From: Plectrocnemia conspersa
Taxonomy: Eukaryota > Arthropoda > Insecta > Trichoptera > Polycentropodidae
Assembly (NCBI GenBank): GCA_009617715.1
Contig: VTFK01000152.1
Span: 1,488,001-1,552,000 of the forward strand
Reading direction: 5' to 3'
Length of the DNA stretch: 64,000 nucleotides
The position numbers were made by a program, and so were the translations under genes. This document shows positions 35,791-47,505 of this stretch, piece by piece (position 1 is the stretch's first letter; each line of letters opens with the position of its first letter). The notes under the pieces were generated by a model. That model was given only the letters and a program-made list of their open reading frames with translations, was not told where the DNA came from and made no database searches.

Positions 35791-36505
35791 AATAATGTAA
35801 AATGCGGAACTTTTATACTTTTTAGATATTTTTGTTGAAACACAATTTTTCTGAAAAGTATTTTTATTTATTTGATGGGTTTCATAGCGTTCTTCCTCCC
35901 TCTCATCAGGCGTCTCTCTACTCTGACTCAAAAGGTTAAACCTATTTTGATTGCAAATTATCGGAGAACATTTTAAATAATTTGCGAAAAAGTGGAATAA
36001 AAACAGTTTTAATCTTATGTTGAATGTAGCTAAATGTTACTCTTCACTATTTTCTCTTTTACTGTACAAACTCTGAATGGCACAACAATAGTCTACTGTC
36101 ATTGCTTTACGTACTTTAAAAACTTTACGCACACTTCTATATGACAGTCGAATGGGATGCAAATCGCTCAAAAGGATCGCCGCTTACTATCCACATAATC
36201 TCAGTACCGACTGTTACTGCTCTAAACGTACATTTATTGTTATTATCACTGCGAATACATAAATACATAATACCATAGTATAAACACAACTTTCCGTCCT
36301 ACCCAATATTATAGTGAGCGAAGTAGTTAGAAAATCCCATTATAAGTTATTCAAAACCAGTGATTACATGATATATGAAGCGTGAGCTACATCAGGCGCA
36401 AATTTGCACTACATTATACACTATACATACATATTTATTATACGTCCGTTCGCAATTTGCCACGCATATTAATAACAATTACTTAGCGCCCGTATATAAA
36501 TTAAA
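35791..36505. other. Intergenic DNA
   Basis: No gene recognised. The first ~150 bp carry a TC-rich patch resembling the one left of the retroelement, so the retroelement may have inserted into an older repeat. Confidence 0.35.
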
Positions 36506-36509
36506 TTAG

Positions 36510-36660
36510 CCAAACTCGTTTCGTGGCCTAGGCGTACCCCGAAGGCCTTGCTGGGATTTTCTACGGGGAGAACGAGTGGTGACCCGACCTAGATATGCAC
36601 TAACTCTTCCGAATGTTGAGTGTTTGTTTTATGCATATATGCAAATTTAATATGATAATC
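36510..36660 (+). other. GC-richer exon-like patch, unrecognised
   Basis: An open frame without ATG reads SFRGLGVPRRPCWDFLRG and continues through TRPRYALTLPNVEC to a stop near 36650. Base use is coding-like compared with the flanks. No family recognised. It could be a relic of a mobile element together with the next entry. Confidence 0.2.
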
Positions 36661-37016
36661 GACGGTGTTGCCAGCGTTTGACAGATTCGCGAATTCGGAA
36701 ATTCGCGCGGGTGGCCGGCGCTTAAAAATATATTTATTCGATACGTTATGACGCGTCGTTAAGTAAACGTTTTATATGGGGGGATATGCGTTTTATTGAT
36801 TGTGATGATTTTTTTTATTGAGGTTTATATTTTCTATATAGCCGTACGACGATGAGTTGAAATGCAAATAATGAACGAGAGTGGGATCAAATATTTACTC
36901 TCCCTCTTTTGCAAATATTCGTTATCAACAACTCGCATGAAATAGTATAACTCATTTTAGCGCAAACATTTATTTGTAGGTTTGAATTTCATGTAAATCT
37001 AGTATATATTTAATTC

Positions 37017-37250
37017 CATAAATTTCATTAGAGCTCATAACAATCCCAAGTCAACTACGCGCCGCGGGCGAAGAGAGCCACAGAGGGACGTTGAGGAATC
37101 CGTTCCTGGACGAGCCAAAGGCCGTTAGCCCCGGGGGGTTTACAGGGGATCTGCTCGAGTACAGGGACTTTGAGGAATGCGTATTTTTTGACGACTGCGA
37201 GGAGAGCCATAGAGGGACGTCGATAAATCCGCCCTCAGCCGCAGTTTAGA
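37017..37250 (+). other. Unrecognised GC-rich open frame with an internal repeat
   Basis: About 75 codons open between a TAA and a TAG, without an ATG. The octapeptide-like block EESHRGT occurs twice (near 37070 and 37198, about 128 bp apart). Between the copies the frame reads NPFLDEPKAVSPGGF and DLLEYRDFEECVFFDD. A TTTCATTAG acceptor-like site precedes it. It is much richer in G and C than its surroundings. It could be an exon, or part of a mobile element with tandem 5' repeats. I do not recognise it. Confidence 0.3.
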
Positions 37251-37828
37251 CTAGAGTTCTCAATGATTCATAGTTTTCAATTATATGAAATATTCGAATA
37301 TATTTGTAATTTTTTCTCATTTTTTACCGATATTAATTTATTTAAACAACGAGTGTAAAAAATCAATTAATTGCCTGTAAAATATTATTAAAATATAAAA
37401 TATTTATTTTAATAATTCGGCGTAAATTTAATAATTATAAATAAATTAAATACGATAGAACTATTGAACAGGTTAAAATAAAGCTTTGCGTCTTAAAATA
37501 ACAAAAAACGTAACACGAATTTTTCAAAAATTTGCGATGCACACCTGTTTTTGAGATAAGCGTTAAACAATAATAAAACATGGGCCTTTCAAATATTTTG
37601 TTTTATACAACTTTTTCTGTCATAGTAGATAAACATAATATTCACAAAAGGTATTTTTATTATTATTGCGAAGAAGCTTCTCATTATCTCGCATTTCGAA
37701 ATAAAATAAAGGCGCATAAATTACTATGGATTTTATTCGAAACAGTCTAAACAAATATTTTATAAATATCCGATCAATTATTCGAATATTAATATAGTTA
37801 AAAAGCTGACTAATAATTAAAAAAATTG
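37251..37828. other. AT-rich intergenic DNA
   Basis: Nothing recognised; the 80-codon minus-strand ORF at 37620-37862 has no known domain and runs into the repeat that follows. Confidence 0.4.
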
Positions 37829-38531
37829 TTACCGAGCGTTTCCACTGCGATGGCGCCGACAATATTTTATTGCCTTTGACGTGAATTTTTGCCTTCTGAG
37901 AAGTGATAATTGTTTTTGCGCTCTCCTATTGACCAAAATTCGGTCTGAATATACGTTCATCAGCTCTCTTATAGATAGATATGATATTTTTAAAACATAC
38001 AGACGAACTATGGAGCAATATGTTAGATGCGATGTCTGTCTGTACTTATTCTCCCGCTTATTTTCCCATGAGAAATGAGTTGGTTTAGTTTGTATTTTGG
38101 ACTTGACCTGATAAAAGTTCTGAAAATATAATTAATTTTAAATCTTTCATTAGGTTAGGTTTAGGTTTGAACAGCAAATGAACGTTTCGCAACTGTCAAA
38201 TTGAGTTTCATAGACATTTTAGTGCAGCATATTAGCGCCTATCAGTAAAATTATATTTTCGTTAGTAAAAATATATCTATCTACTTGTGAAAATGTATTT
38301 GAAATTTTCTAGTGATAATATAACTTCACCAAAAATACACATTCACTGTAACATTTATACATCGGATGTAAATAAATAATGAAAAGTATGTAATTGTGTA
38401 AATAATGTAAATGTAAAATCATATAATTTTATTAGAACCTGCCAGATAATATATATTTTCACTGGTAAAAATATATATGTATATATTGGGGAAAATAGAT
38501 TCCGATATAATTTTACTGAAATTACATATTT
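37829..38531 (+). repeat. ~700 bp dispersed repeat, copy B
   Basis: Matches copy A (31069-31745) through nearly its whole length, starting at ACCGAGCGTTTCCACTGCGA and ending with ATTCCGATATAATTTTACTG. It lacks the left hairpin arm of copy A. The short translated block FCALLLTKIRSEY also appears in the minus-strand copy near 50300, showing that apparent ORFs here are repeat translations. Confidence 0.7.
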
Positions 38532-39884
38532 TAAAAATTATTTTTGGGACATATTTGAGACGGTTTTTTTTACATTTTATTTTAGTAATAACCAAATGAA
38601 ACTGAATGTATTATTTATTTATTTATTTTGCTGCATTAAACTAGTTGTTGAATTAACGATAATACAATCTATAAAAACATTAAATTTATGTGATTGATTT
38701 TTCGTTATTTTTTTAATTTTTCATTAAAATATTTTCCTTTCTGAAAATTCAGATCGAATAACTAAATTGACAACTACTAATTTACATACGTTAAATATTT
38801 TCTCACATGTCTAATATTTTTTAAACGTTCAAAAAGCAATAAAGTCAACAATAATTTGCAAAAAAAATTTTTTTAGAATAATAATGTTTATTGTGAAAGT
38901 ACTACCGAGAAACTGGATACTTTTGAAGGCAATGTTCCGCTCTTTTTATTTCTTGTATGTATAAAAAAGGCTTTAGGAACTTTTACCAATAGCTGTAGTT
39001 TAGTTCAGATTCATAATTTGAGGACAATTTTTACTTTTTTTATGAATATATTTTTGCTCTGATTTTTTTGAATCAAGCCCCGGGAATTTGTACTCTCCCC
39101 TCCCCACCCCTCTCGGCAGGCCTGCCTACACATAATGTTTGTTAGTGGTAATCCACGTAACGGGTAAAATCAACATTTTAGAATCTGCTATAATAATAAA
39201 AAAATATTTCGACTTTATTTTTCCTTGAATAGAGATCAAAGTGTCTTTTTGTGTTTTTGTACATAAAATGACATTTTATTATTTTTGCCTGACAAATAAT
39301 AAATTATTTATTAAATTAATTCAACCCTCATTTGCTGTTATAATCCGAGATTTTAAGGTACGATTCAATTTATTTATAAATATTTTATTGATACAATAAA
39401 TAAATAAATAAAATTTAAGATTATACATCTATTAAAATATCACGGTTGGTTCTTGGTGGTGTTTCCGTTACAGCTTTAATTGTAAACAAAATTATTACTC
39501 AAGATCACACAGCTTACAAACAGACGCTTAATTTTAACGCTCGAGTTTCACGGGAGTATAGGCGGGATTAAGAATTAAAATTTTTAACGGGTACACAACG
39601 TACATACGTATAACGGTAGCAAATTCAGCCGCCGCTCGACGTTGAAAATAGCTTTTAATAGCTAGATTAAGCAGTATGCTGAGAAGATATAGGCTATTCG
39701 CATCCCTCGGAAGCTAGTGAAGTAGGCAGATAAGTCTACTTAAAGGATTAAGGTCTAAATTGAATTTTTAATCAACGCCAATGGGCCAGGGACTGACACA
39801 CTCGACCGGTTTTTCTCTACAGTTCTATGGTGATGAATTGTGAACGTTCTTTATTTGTAGTTGTAAAAAAAGTTATACATACAT
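38532..39884. other. AT-rich intergenic DNA with a GC-richer patch at 39530-39800
   Basis: No gene seen. A TC-rich patch (CTCTCCCCTCCCCACCCC) lies near 39092-39109. The 39530-39800 patch contains several CGACG/CGGG words without a recognisable protein. Confidence 0.35.
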
Positions 39885-40340
39885 AGACTGCTTAAAAAGT
39901 TCCAGAACCTTAAATATTGTATTTAATTATATGAATATTTACAAATATGTAGTATTTTTTTTTCATTTATGAATTTAGTTTTTTGTATGTATTTTTCATG
40001 AGATTGATTAAAATTTGTTTTTAATTATTCTGGATTGCGGTACTATGACCGGATTTTTTTTAGTAGATTTTTAGTTATGCCCCTATTAATTTAATAGTTT
40101 GATTAGTGAGTCTAAACTCCAACATTCTGGTTCAAATTTGATGAAATGTTTATTTAACGTATGTTTATTTAAAGATATCTTCGCCTCACTTGGCTTTTAA
40201 AAATCTTTCCTAAAACTAAAATAAAATGCTTTAAAACACCAGGAAAAATCACTTAATGCTTAAAAAAATGGGATAGTAAATAAGTTGTGAGTTCAAAAAA
40301 TATACGATAAAAGTTCAGGATCTTTTTCGACAGCTCGTGC
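39885..40340. mobile_element. Diverged Tc1/mariner-type MITE
   Basis: The left end has AGACTGCTTAAAAAGTTCC followed by AGAACCTT. The right end in reverse complement has CGAGCTGTCGAAAAAGATCC followed by TGAACTTTT. The arrangement parallels the MITE at 29453-29757, with more decay. Exact ends and the TA duplication are uncertain. Confidence 0.5.
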
Positions 40341-40359
40341 ATTCTAAAAAAGAATAAAG

Positions 40360-40745
40360 TTTGTCAAGTGGCGCTGGCAAAATGAAGACGCAGAAGGGAA
40401 ATGGAACAAGAAAAAAATTCCAGCGGGGTCAAGAGGATAACCCGCACCTTCGTTTTGTATTTCTGTTGGGGTTTAAAAAAGGTATGAGTGCGGTACGAAT
40501 ATAAAAGCTTTGTGAATGGACGTGTAGACATTTTAAATATCGCGACGCGGTTGTTAACATGGAGGTCGGTGCAGTTTGTCGTTGAAAAAGAGTTGGGGTT
40601 GGCGAAGAATGCGGTTGTGATCGATGAAAAAATGCCGGTGATGCTGTCCGATCTAATGATCAAACTGTTATGCGAATATAAATCTGTAGAGATCTAGTCA
40701 AGATATAGGATTAATGGCTTCCTCGGCTGAACGGTAGCCGCTGAT
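40360..40745. other. GC-richer island, unassigned
   Basis: Overlapping ORFs on both strands (99 codons minus, 69 codons plus) without known domains. GAAATGGAACAAGAAAAAAA near 40399 resembles the block near 29401, hinting at a duplicated patch. Confidence 0.3.
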
Positions 40746-41532
40746 AAATATTTAACCCTTGACGATGGAAGTTTTACTTATACATATAAACACATGTGTA
40801 TAGTATTTTAATTACATAATAATTGGATTGCCTTTGCATTGATTGATTAAGTATGTTTCGTATTAACTATATTCCAAAATAACTTAATTTACGTCTCATA
40901 ACTTTAAAACTCCAAATCTCTGCGAAATTGAAAATGTTAAAAAACATTTTCAAGCGAGATTCGATTTTGGAAAAATTAAAAATATCACAAAAATATTTTT
41001 TTTAAGAAAGTCTAATCTAAAAATAAAAATTCACAGAGCGTATTTAGAAATAGATAAATACTTAATCTTGACAAAAATTAATGTCTTGTTTTGGCTCTAC
41101 GTATTTGGCTGAATCCACATTTTCCGATATGATCATTATAAAATCTGAATTGCTTAATTCTTTGAGTGATGAACATCTGGACCAATGTTTCTCTCTCTCA
41201 ACGTATAATTCCTACTTTGAAAATATTGCCAAATCTGGGCTGTGTTAACGATCTCATTAATAATATTTTAAATTACGATTTCTCTCTACTGAAATGCTTG
41301 ATAAACATTCTATACTTGTTATTAAATATTATTATTGCCCTTCTGATGATTTTTTTTTAAAAATAATTAGATCACAACTACAAAAAATTTTAGCTGCCCT
41401 GTTCTATTAACGTTTCTCGACTACGTATGATTTTATATTTTTTTTTTTATATATAAGAATAGCGCAAATATCTTAAATAGGAGAGAGTAACGCATAAAAT
41501 AACATACTAAGTTATTCAGGCGAAAGAAATCG
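40746..41532. other. AT-rich intergenic DNA
   Basis: Nothing recognised; the 64-codon ORF at 41166-41360 is unassigned. Confidence 0.4.
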
Positions 41533-41560
41533 ACCAGTCAATCGCATTTGATTGACTGGT
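41533..41560. repeat. Perfect 11-bp hairpin
   Basis: ACCAGTCAATC (41533-41543) and GATTGACTGGT (41550-41560) are perfect inverted repeats with a 6-base loop. Confidence 0.7.
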
Positions 41561-41899
41561 TAAACATCTCTGAATTAAATTAAATTAAGGCATTACATAT
41601 CCACACAAATTGATTAAATGAAACCAGCAGATACCTAATTTAATTTAACAATAAAGTGCTTTTGCTTAAATTGAATAAAAAATGTTTTTTTTTGGGAGGT
41701 ATTATTATTTAATTTGGATTTATCACAAATGATTGAGAAACCAATAGATTATCATATTTTTTCATCAAAATCTATTAAAAAATATCGAAACTTAATTTAA
41801 TACTAAACGAAATATTTGTATGAGTAAAATATCCATATTAATATTTTTATTTATATTAATTATAGTGTATATAAAAATGTACCTATAGTTTTTTTGTAC

Positions 41900-42450
41900 A
41901 AGCTACAAAAAATAGCAACTTGGGATTTGGTGAGGGTACTGTTAGTCAGATAAATTTTGTACTGGCGATATTAACATTGAAATTGAGCTTAATTATTCTG
42001 GCATTGACAGCAGATTTCAATTTTTCTCTTGCAACTATTTCACGATATCTGAATGCCATAGGAAAGTTGCAAAAGAATAGACGAAATGAAAAAAAGGATG
42101 TTTCAAAATTCATTCTTCATTAGCTCTCAAAAAATAGGGAATTATTCTTGAATAAGAAATGGATTCTATATGATAACCTAAAATTACATGTATTTATCGA
42201 TCGTCTCCTAAGTCAGACAAGACACCTGAATTATATTGTAGGGATATTTAAGCCATGCATAAAAAATTAAACATAAAACATAAGTTTTCGATAAACAGAC
42301 TTGGAGCGATATTGTTCCATGATAAAGCAGTACCTCATACTTCACTAATTACTATTGCAAAATTAAATTAATTAAGATTTATAATATTACCACGACCATT
42401 CTCCTATAGATTAACACATTTTTGAACATATAGATTATTTTTTTATAAAT
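41900..42450 (+). mobile_element. Mariner-like transposase remnant
   Basis: Translated blocks in mariner order across shifted frames: SLATISRYLNAIGKLQK (near 42030-42075), then NKKWILYDNLK (about 42150-42185), corresponding to the DEKW(I/V)xYDN signature around the first catalytic Asp with the Asp itself changed. Then FHDKAVPHTS (about 42315-42350), corresponding to the HDNARPH block with the second Asp, followed by LPRPFSYRLTH and a further degraded tail. Multiple stops and frameshifts; dead. Terminal inverted repeats not found. Confidence 0.8.
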
Positions 42451-42730
42451 ACGAAATTCAAATATAAAAGTTTTTTACGATTTTATAATCTCTAAAAATT
42501 TAGGCTTTTCCGTGTCTGATCCGTTCGTTTTGAGTACGGACAGCGGATAGACTAATCTGTGTCTTTTCTCACCACACACGATCGGATTTGTCCGCCAGGC
42601 ATCCGCGATGGCCAAATCCGTCTGATGAATCCGCGCCTTTTGACCAGCTATTGATCAGTGGTATTTTAAATAAATTATTTGATACAATTTAACTGACCTA
42701 TTTAGTAAAATTATATTCATACTATTGAAA
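42451..42730. other. Short spacer with a GC-richer patch at 42505-42660
   Basis: The patch has several TCCG/CGGA words in both orientations (for example GATCCGTTCG, GGACAGCGGA, CGGATTTGTCCG). This is suggestive of an inverted-repeat element end, but no complete element is resolved. Confidence 0.3.
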
Positions 42731-42739
42731 ATGTAAATT

Positions 42740-42985
42740 AGTTATGTAACAGTTGCAAAACGTCCACTTGCTGTTCAAACCCAAACCTAATATAATGAAA
42801 GTTCTGAAACTATTTATAGTTTTTGAACTGTCATTAGATTAATTCGCTTAGGTTTGAACAGAAAATGGACGTTTCGCGACTGTCAATTTGAGTTTCATAG
42901 ACATATAATTTCACTAGTGCCTATCAATTAAATTATATTTCGCTAGTATTAATATATATTTACTCGTAAAAAATATTCGGAGTTT
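42740..42985 (+). repeat. Short palindromic copy D of the ~700 bp repeat
   Basis: GCAAAACGTCCACTTGCTGT and GTTCAAACCCAAACC on the left pair with GGTTTGAACAGAAAATGG and ACGTTTCGCGACTGTC on the right, so the copy is foldback. It continues with TTTCACTAGTGCCTATCAAT as in copies A and E. Confidence 0.6.
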
Positions 42986-44924
42986 AAAATGTATGACATA
43001 ACTTTTAATTTGAATTGAAAATACATATTTATATAAGTACATATAACATATAAGTAAAAAATTTGACTTAAAAATATATTTTTTTATAAAAAAATATTTT
43101 CAACCCATGAATAAGCGAGTTTTTTATACGGGAAAATATGCTAGCGATTAATTTCTGGTGGTGAATTGCGGATGATAAATTTTCATCTGTAAGGTCTAAG
43201 CCACAGCAGCTGATTCAAATTATTGTTTATAAAATGTCACTGATTTCCAGAATTTTAGAATAGTGGTTAATACTTGTAGGTATTCATTATGTCTGATTGA
43301 CTTACCAAGCTGGTACAAATTTACTCCTTTTAATGCATTGGGCTTATGCCTGTAAAATTTATGAATAATAAAATTGTAGTTAAACTATATATAATAGTTA
43401 AAATATATAGCGTTTTTATGTATCTCACTAAAAAGCAGCAGCTTCATATGAAACAAATACATAATATTTATACATGTTTATTAAAATATATTAAAATAAA
43501 ATATATTTATATCTAAATTTTTTTTAAATATTTAATATCATAACATACAATATTATTATTTTAAAGTAAGTTGAACGAATTGTAAACTGTATTTTTTTAT
43601 TGAGTTACTACATATTAATTTTTTTTAAGATACATTTTTATTTTATTTAATTTTTAATATATTTTCCTCAACTCAATTATGCACAATTTCTGTATTTTAA
43701 AAAAACTTCATAAGTTTAATTATCATTTAGTATTAAAAAAACATTTGTACCACGAAATATTTTTATATTTAGTCGACTAAAATTTCATGTTTAATGTTAC
43801 ATAAAAGTGGTTCAAATGAAAGAACAACATTGTAGAAAATTGTTTTTTTTAGCCCTCTTCGTTTTACGTTCCTGAATTCAACATTTTAAAACTCGACATA
43901 AAGATAATACTAACTGAGTATGTTTATCAAGTCTCAATGTAAACGTTTTAATTTAATATTGCACGTTAACGTCCATACTTTTACTGCCTTTTAACTTTTT
44001 GTAGTTAAATTTGTGCTCTCGCCTCGAAATTGACACTTCATTCACTCCTTAACGATCATTTAACGGCCGTGTAGTCTAAGACGATGTAGAAGTATATAAT
44101 ATTTTTATGAATGAACGTTGGCATTTCAGACACGTATAAATAGAAATACTATTATGAACAGATTACCGTATAATTTATTGCCGTTTGATGACCACTGTCT
44201 GTTGAAATACAAGTTTTTTCGTAATTTTACGTTAGTTTAAAACCCGCAGCGATCGCCTCATTCGATTATGAATTATTACCTTGTTTTGTGCATGTTAAAT
44301 TTATGCTTCCAAGAAATATATTTTGTGTCCAGTTAATATATATACTAAGTAATATTACACCAAAGAGTCAATCTCAAACTTTCATCTTCTCTTTGTGAAA
44401 TCGTAATCTCCTGTGCAATTCTACAGCGCTGTTGCTAATCGGAAATATAACGGTTCTTCACTGTGCATGATTAGATACAGCAATCCACCCATACACTCTC
44501 TAACAATATTTCATAGAAACGTACACTCTAATATGAATATCATGGTTTAAGAAAAGAAAATTACTTTTGAACCGTTACTGTGTGATGTGTATCGATAGGT
44601 ATGCTCTTTGTATTTGTTCATATTATTTACGATCAGTAAACAAGATTGAGAACAATGTATGCGGTTTTTTATAACTCTAGTATTTACAATTTACTCTATT
44701 TAAAGTAACGCGTATCCGTTATATTTATTATGTTGTATTCTTAATGTGCCATCATTATCATACTAATATTTATATGAACTAATACTAATTATATTTTTAG
44801 ATAATTTAAAACACCTTAATTATTAATTAATTAATATAATAAACATTTAAGTCAGTCGCGAGTGAAATAATAAATTGTCATATTTTATTTTAATAAATAC
44901 ATAACACTTACCTAATATAATCAG
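42986..44924. other. AT-rich intergenic DNA
   Basis: No gene or known repeat recognised. Confidence 0.45.
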
Positions 44925-45150
44925 CATGATAGATCAGTGGTATAAGTCGGTGATTAATACCTAAAAGACATGGGTACGAATCACATATGGACCCTAATAT
45001 GTCTGGGAGATTGGAATAATGATTATTATATAATTATAATTCTGATCGATTAACACGGATTAGGTTTTACTAGATTTTACTTTTCTTCCGGATGAATATC
45101 GTAGGTCGTGTAGAGTCACATATATTAATTATACGGTGTAATAAACCTTT
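44925..45150 (+). mobile_element. tRNA-derived SINE, copy 2
   Basis: The best-preserved head of the three copies: A-box-like TAGATCAGTGGTATAAGTC and B-box-like GGGTACGAATCAC about 40 bases later, as in a tRNA gene. The body includes CTGATCGATTAACACGGATT and AGGTTTTACTAGATTTT, matching GCCGATCATTACAGATTAGG in copy 1. Confidence 0.7.
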
Positions 45151-45254
45151 ATAATTAATACAATATATGATTTTTTTTATTTTCGGTTCATATAAAAAGC
45201 TAGTTTATATAAATTTCACTAATGTTTTTAACAACATTAATTTTGAAAAATATA

Positions 45255-45430
45255 ATTTAATTTGCTAATCCAAACTGATGATACTGACAATGCGAGATAA
45301 GGGGTGACTCATAGATTGAAATAATATAATGAAGGGATGGGGGGGGGGTGAAAGTTTTATAATTTTATTGGCTAATCTAAATTGATATTTTTGATATGGT
45401 GAAGGTGACTCATATATTGAATTATTATGC
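45255..45430. repeat. Two-copy imperfect tandem duplication, about 105 bp
   Basis: TTTGCTAATCCAAACTGAT...GGTGACTCATAGATTGAA is followed about 105 bp later by TTGGCTAATCTAAATTGAT...GGTGACTCATATATTGAA. A G-run of about 10 lies in the first copy near 45340. Confidence 0.6.
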
Positions 45431-46654
45431 TTCATTTAAAGCAAATATGTATGTGTAAAAATAATTAAATAAAAATGCATTTAATTGTAAATAAATATAT
45501 ACATACTTTTTATTTTATAAAATAAATCATATTCAAGTAAGTAATACTTTTGCTTATTTTTTGATTAATTTACTTTCAAGAATAATACTATTTAAATTAA
45601 AAAATAATAATCATAGAAATACATGTTTAAAATACCAATTATATTTAACCATATTATTATAATTGTAATAATTACATATATACAAGTATCAGATTATTAA
45701 TAAAAAAATTGAGACTAGGTTCATTTATTTTAATTAAATTATATTTTTCAGGGGTATTAATTGTAAAATACTTATTTTATATTTATTAGAGATGGCAATA
45801 TTTATATTTAGTTATAATTAGTAATATGTTGTAAATTCATAAGTAAAAAATATACATGTTAAAAATTAATATATGTATTTAGATACTTATTATTTTCTTA
45901 TTTAACAAACATTGATATAGTATATAATAAATAATATTAAATTCTAAATTGTCGACGTATTAAAAAAAGTATATTTACTTATTATTTGAAAGTTTCTTTA
46001 TCAATATTTATGAGTAAAAAAATGATGGCGGAATTTGGGTTACATCCCTATAATTTACCCCTCAAGTCACGTATGTACAATCGATATGATATTCATCACT
46101 CCTTTTTATATTTTGCTAATTTTATTTTATTTACATATGATTTATATGTGAATATTATTAAAACTCTTATTATCACTATGAAAGGGTACAGATGAATAAA
46201 ATATGTTATTATTAAAGCTATACTATAAAAATGTTCAATAAAAAATATATTGAAAAAAAATAAAACTTACAGAAAATATAACATTTTTACAGTAAAATAT
46301 ATAAAAATTCTGTCCGAGAATGTTAATCGTGTTTAAAGAACATTTTTGAGCTTTTAATGGAGTCATGAATTTTAAACTTTAAATAAAAACCATTTTGAAA
46401 CAAGGTGTCGGATTAGATTGGTTAAAAAATGGCATAAATAATAAAAATAAAACTGGTTAAAATATGGCATAAATTATTTTTTTACTGGAATTACGATTTT
46501 TTGTAATATCCGTTATTTTTAAAAATATGGCAGATTAGAATGGCAAACGAACTTAGCCGAAATATTTACTTATGGGTATTCTTAAGAAAAATATACTGTC
46601 GATATGATTAAAACTGTGGCAGCTATTGCATCTCGTTGTCTCATGGTGGGGGTA
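45431..46654. other. AT-rich intergenic DNA
   Basis: Nothing recognised. The 69-codon ORF at 45986-46195 is unassigned. Confidence 0.4.
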
Positions 46655-47505
46655 ATTCAGTCGACTTGGCCACCTTCGAGCGCTTCCGAACATTGTCGGC
46701 AAACGGACCGAAGTTAAAGGAACCGAAGTTGGAGCTGTTCTTTCGAGCGCGAGCGGTGAGATACTTCCCCTTTCGCTCTCTCGCGTGTTAAGTATCGACA
46801 GTGAGAGGGATTATGATATGGTCTTTCGCAAACTGAGATAGAACGAGTGACTCGGTTCAATTTCAGACTCAACAGACTCTTACTGACATCTTTGAATATT
46901 TCAGGGCACCAAAAGGGATTAATTCTATTTTTGATAGTATATTTTTCTAACAGATATCGTTATTATATTTTTTTTCGTATAAAATTAAATAATTAAAAAT
47001 AATTAGTGGTACTTGATTTTGTTAAAAAAAATCGTTTCGAATATCCTCATGTATTTTCCTAGATCGGTTTATATAAATGTTACACCATAACGAATTCTTA
47101 TTTAGAATCGATGGCGACAAATTCTAGGATAGTCACAGATGTGGTGTTCGTATTCTGAAGTATCATTTTTATGCCTTATGGCATTTTGCAAAAGCCGACA
47201 AAGATTTTGCGTAAATTGAATATTTACAACCGAAAAGTTTTCACTGATATTGTATTGGTGAGTGCCCACACAAACTTTTATAATTATCAGTAGCGTAATT
47301 TTAATAATATGACAATTTAAAAATTGCGATTATTTGGCACATTTTTCGATCGCGCGCAAATATGCGGGCTGTACGTGACAGAAGCCGCCTTCCGGACGGC
47401 ATATGAAATTTGCGACAGTGTGGTCGCTTACTCGAAGTCGTAGGTCTTGGCCGACTTCATTTGTAACTTCGGTTCGGACAACTTCCAGAGAGTGTAATGC
47501 AGGCA
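46655..47505 (+). mobile_element. Harbinger-like element, left copy, outer end lost
   Basis: About 850 bp that match, in reverse complement, the element at 51760-52798 almost throughout. Shared words include GAGCGCTTCCGAACATTGTC, GGTGAGATACTTCCCCTTTC, CAGATGTGGTGTTCGTATTC and GAAATTTGCGAC. The inner end finishes AGAGTGTAATGCAGGCA followed by TAA (47506-47508). The outer end lacks the terminal inverted repeat and about 150 bp present in the other copy. No transposase is recognisable, so it is non-autonomous. Confidence 0.8.

Noticed and set aside
37881..38078. 65-codon ORF with a counterpart at 50190-50396 minus
   Set aside because: The shared FCALLLTKIR block arises because both lie in copies of the ~700 bp repeat, and the frame is not conserved along the rest.
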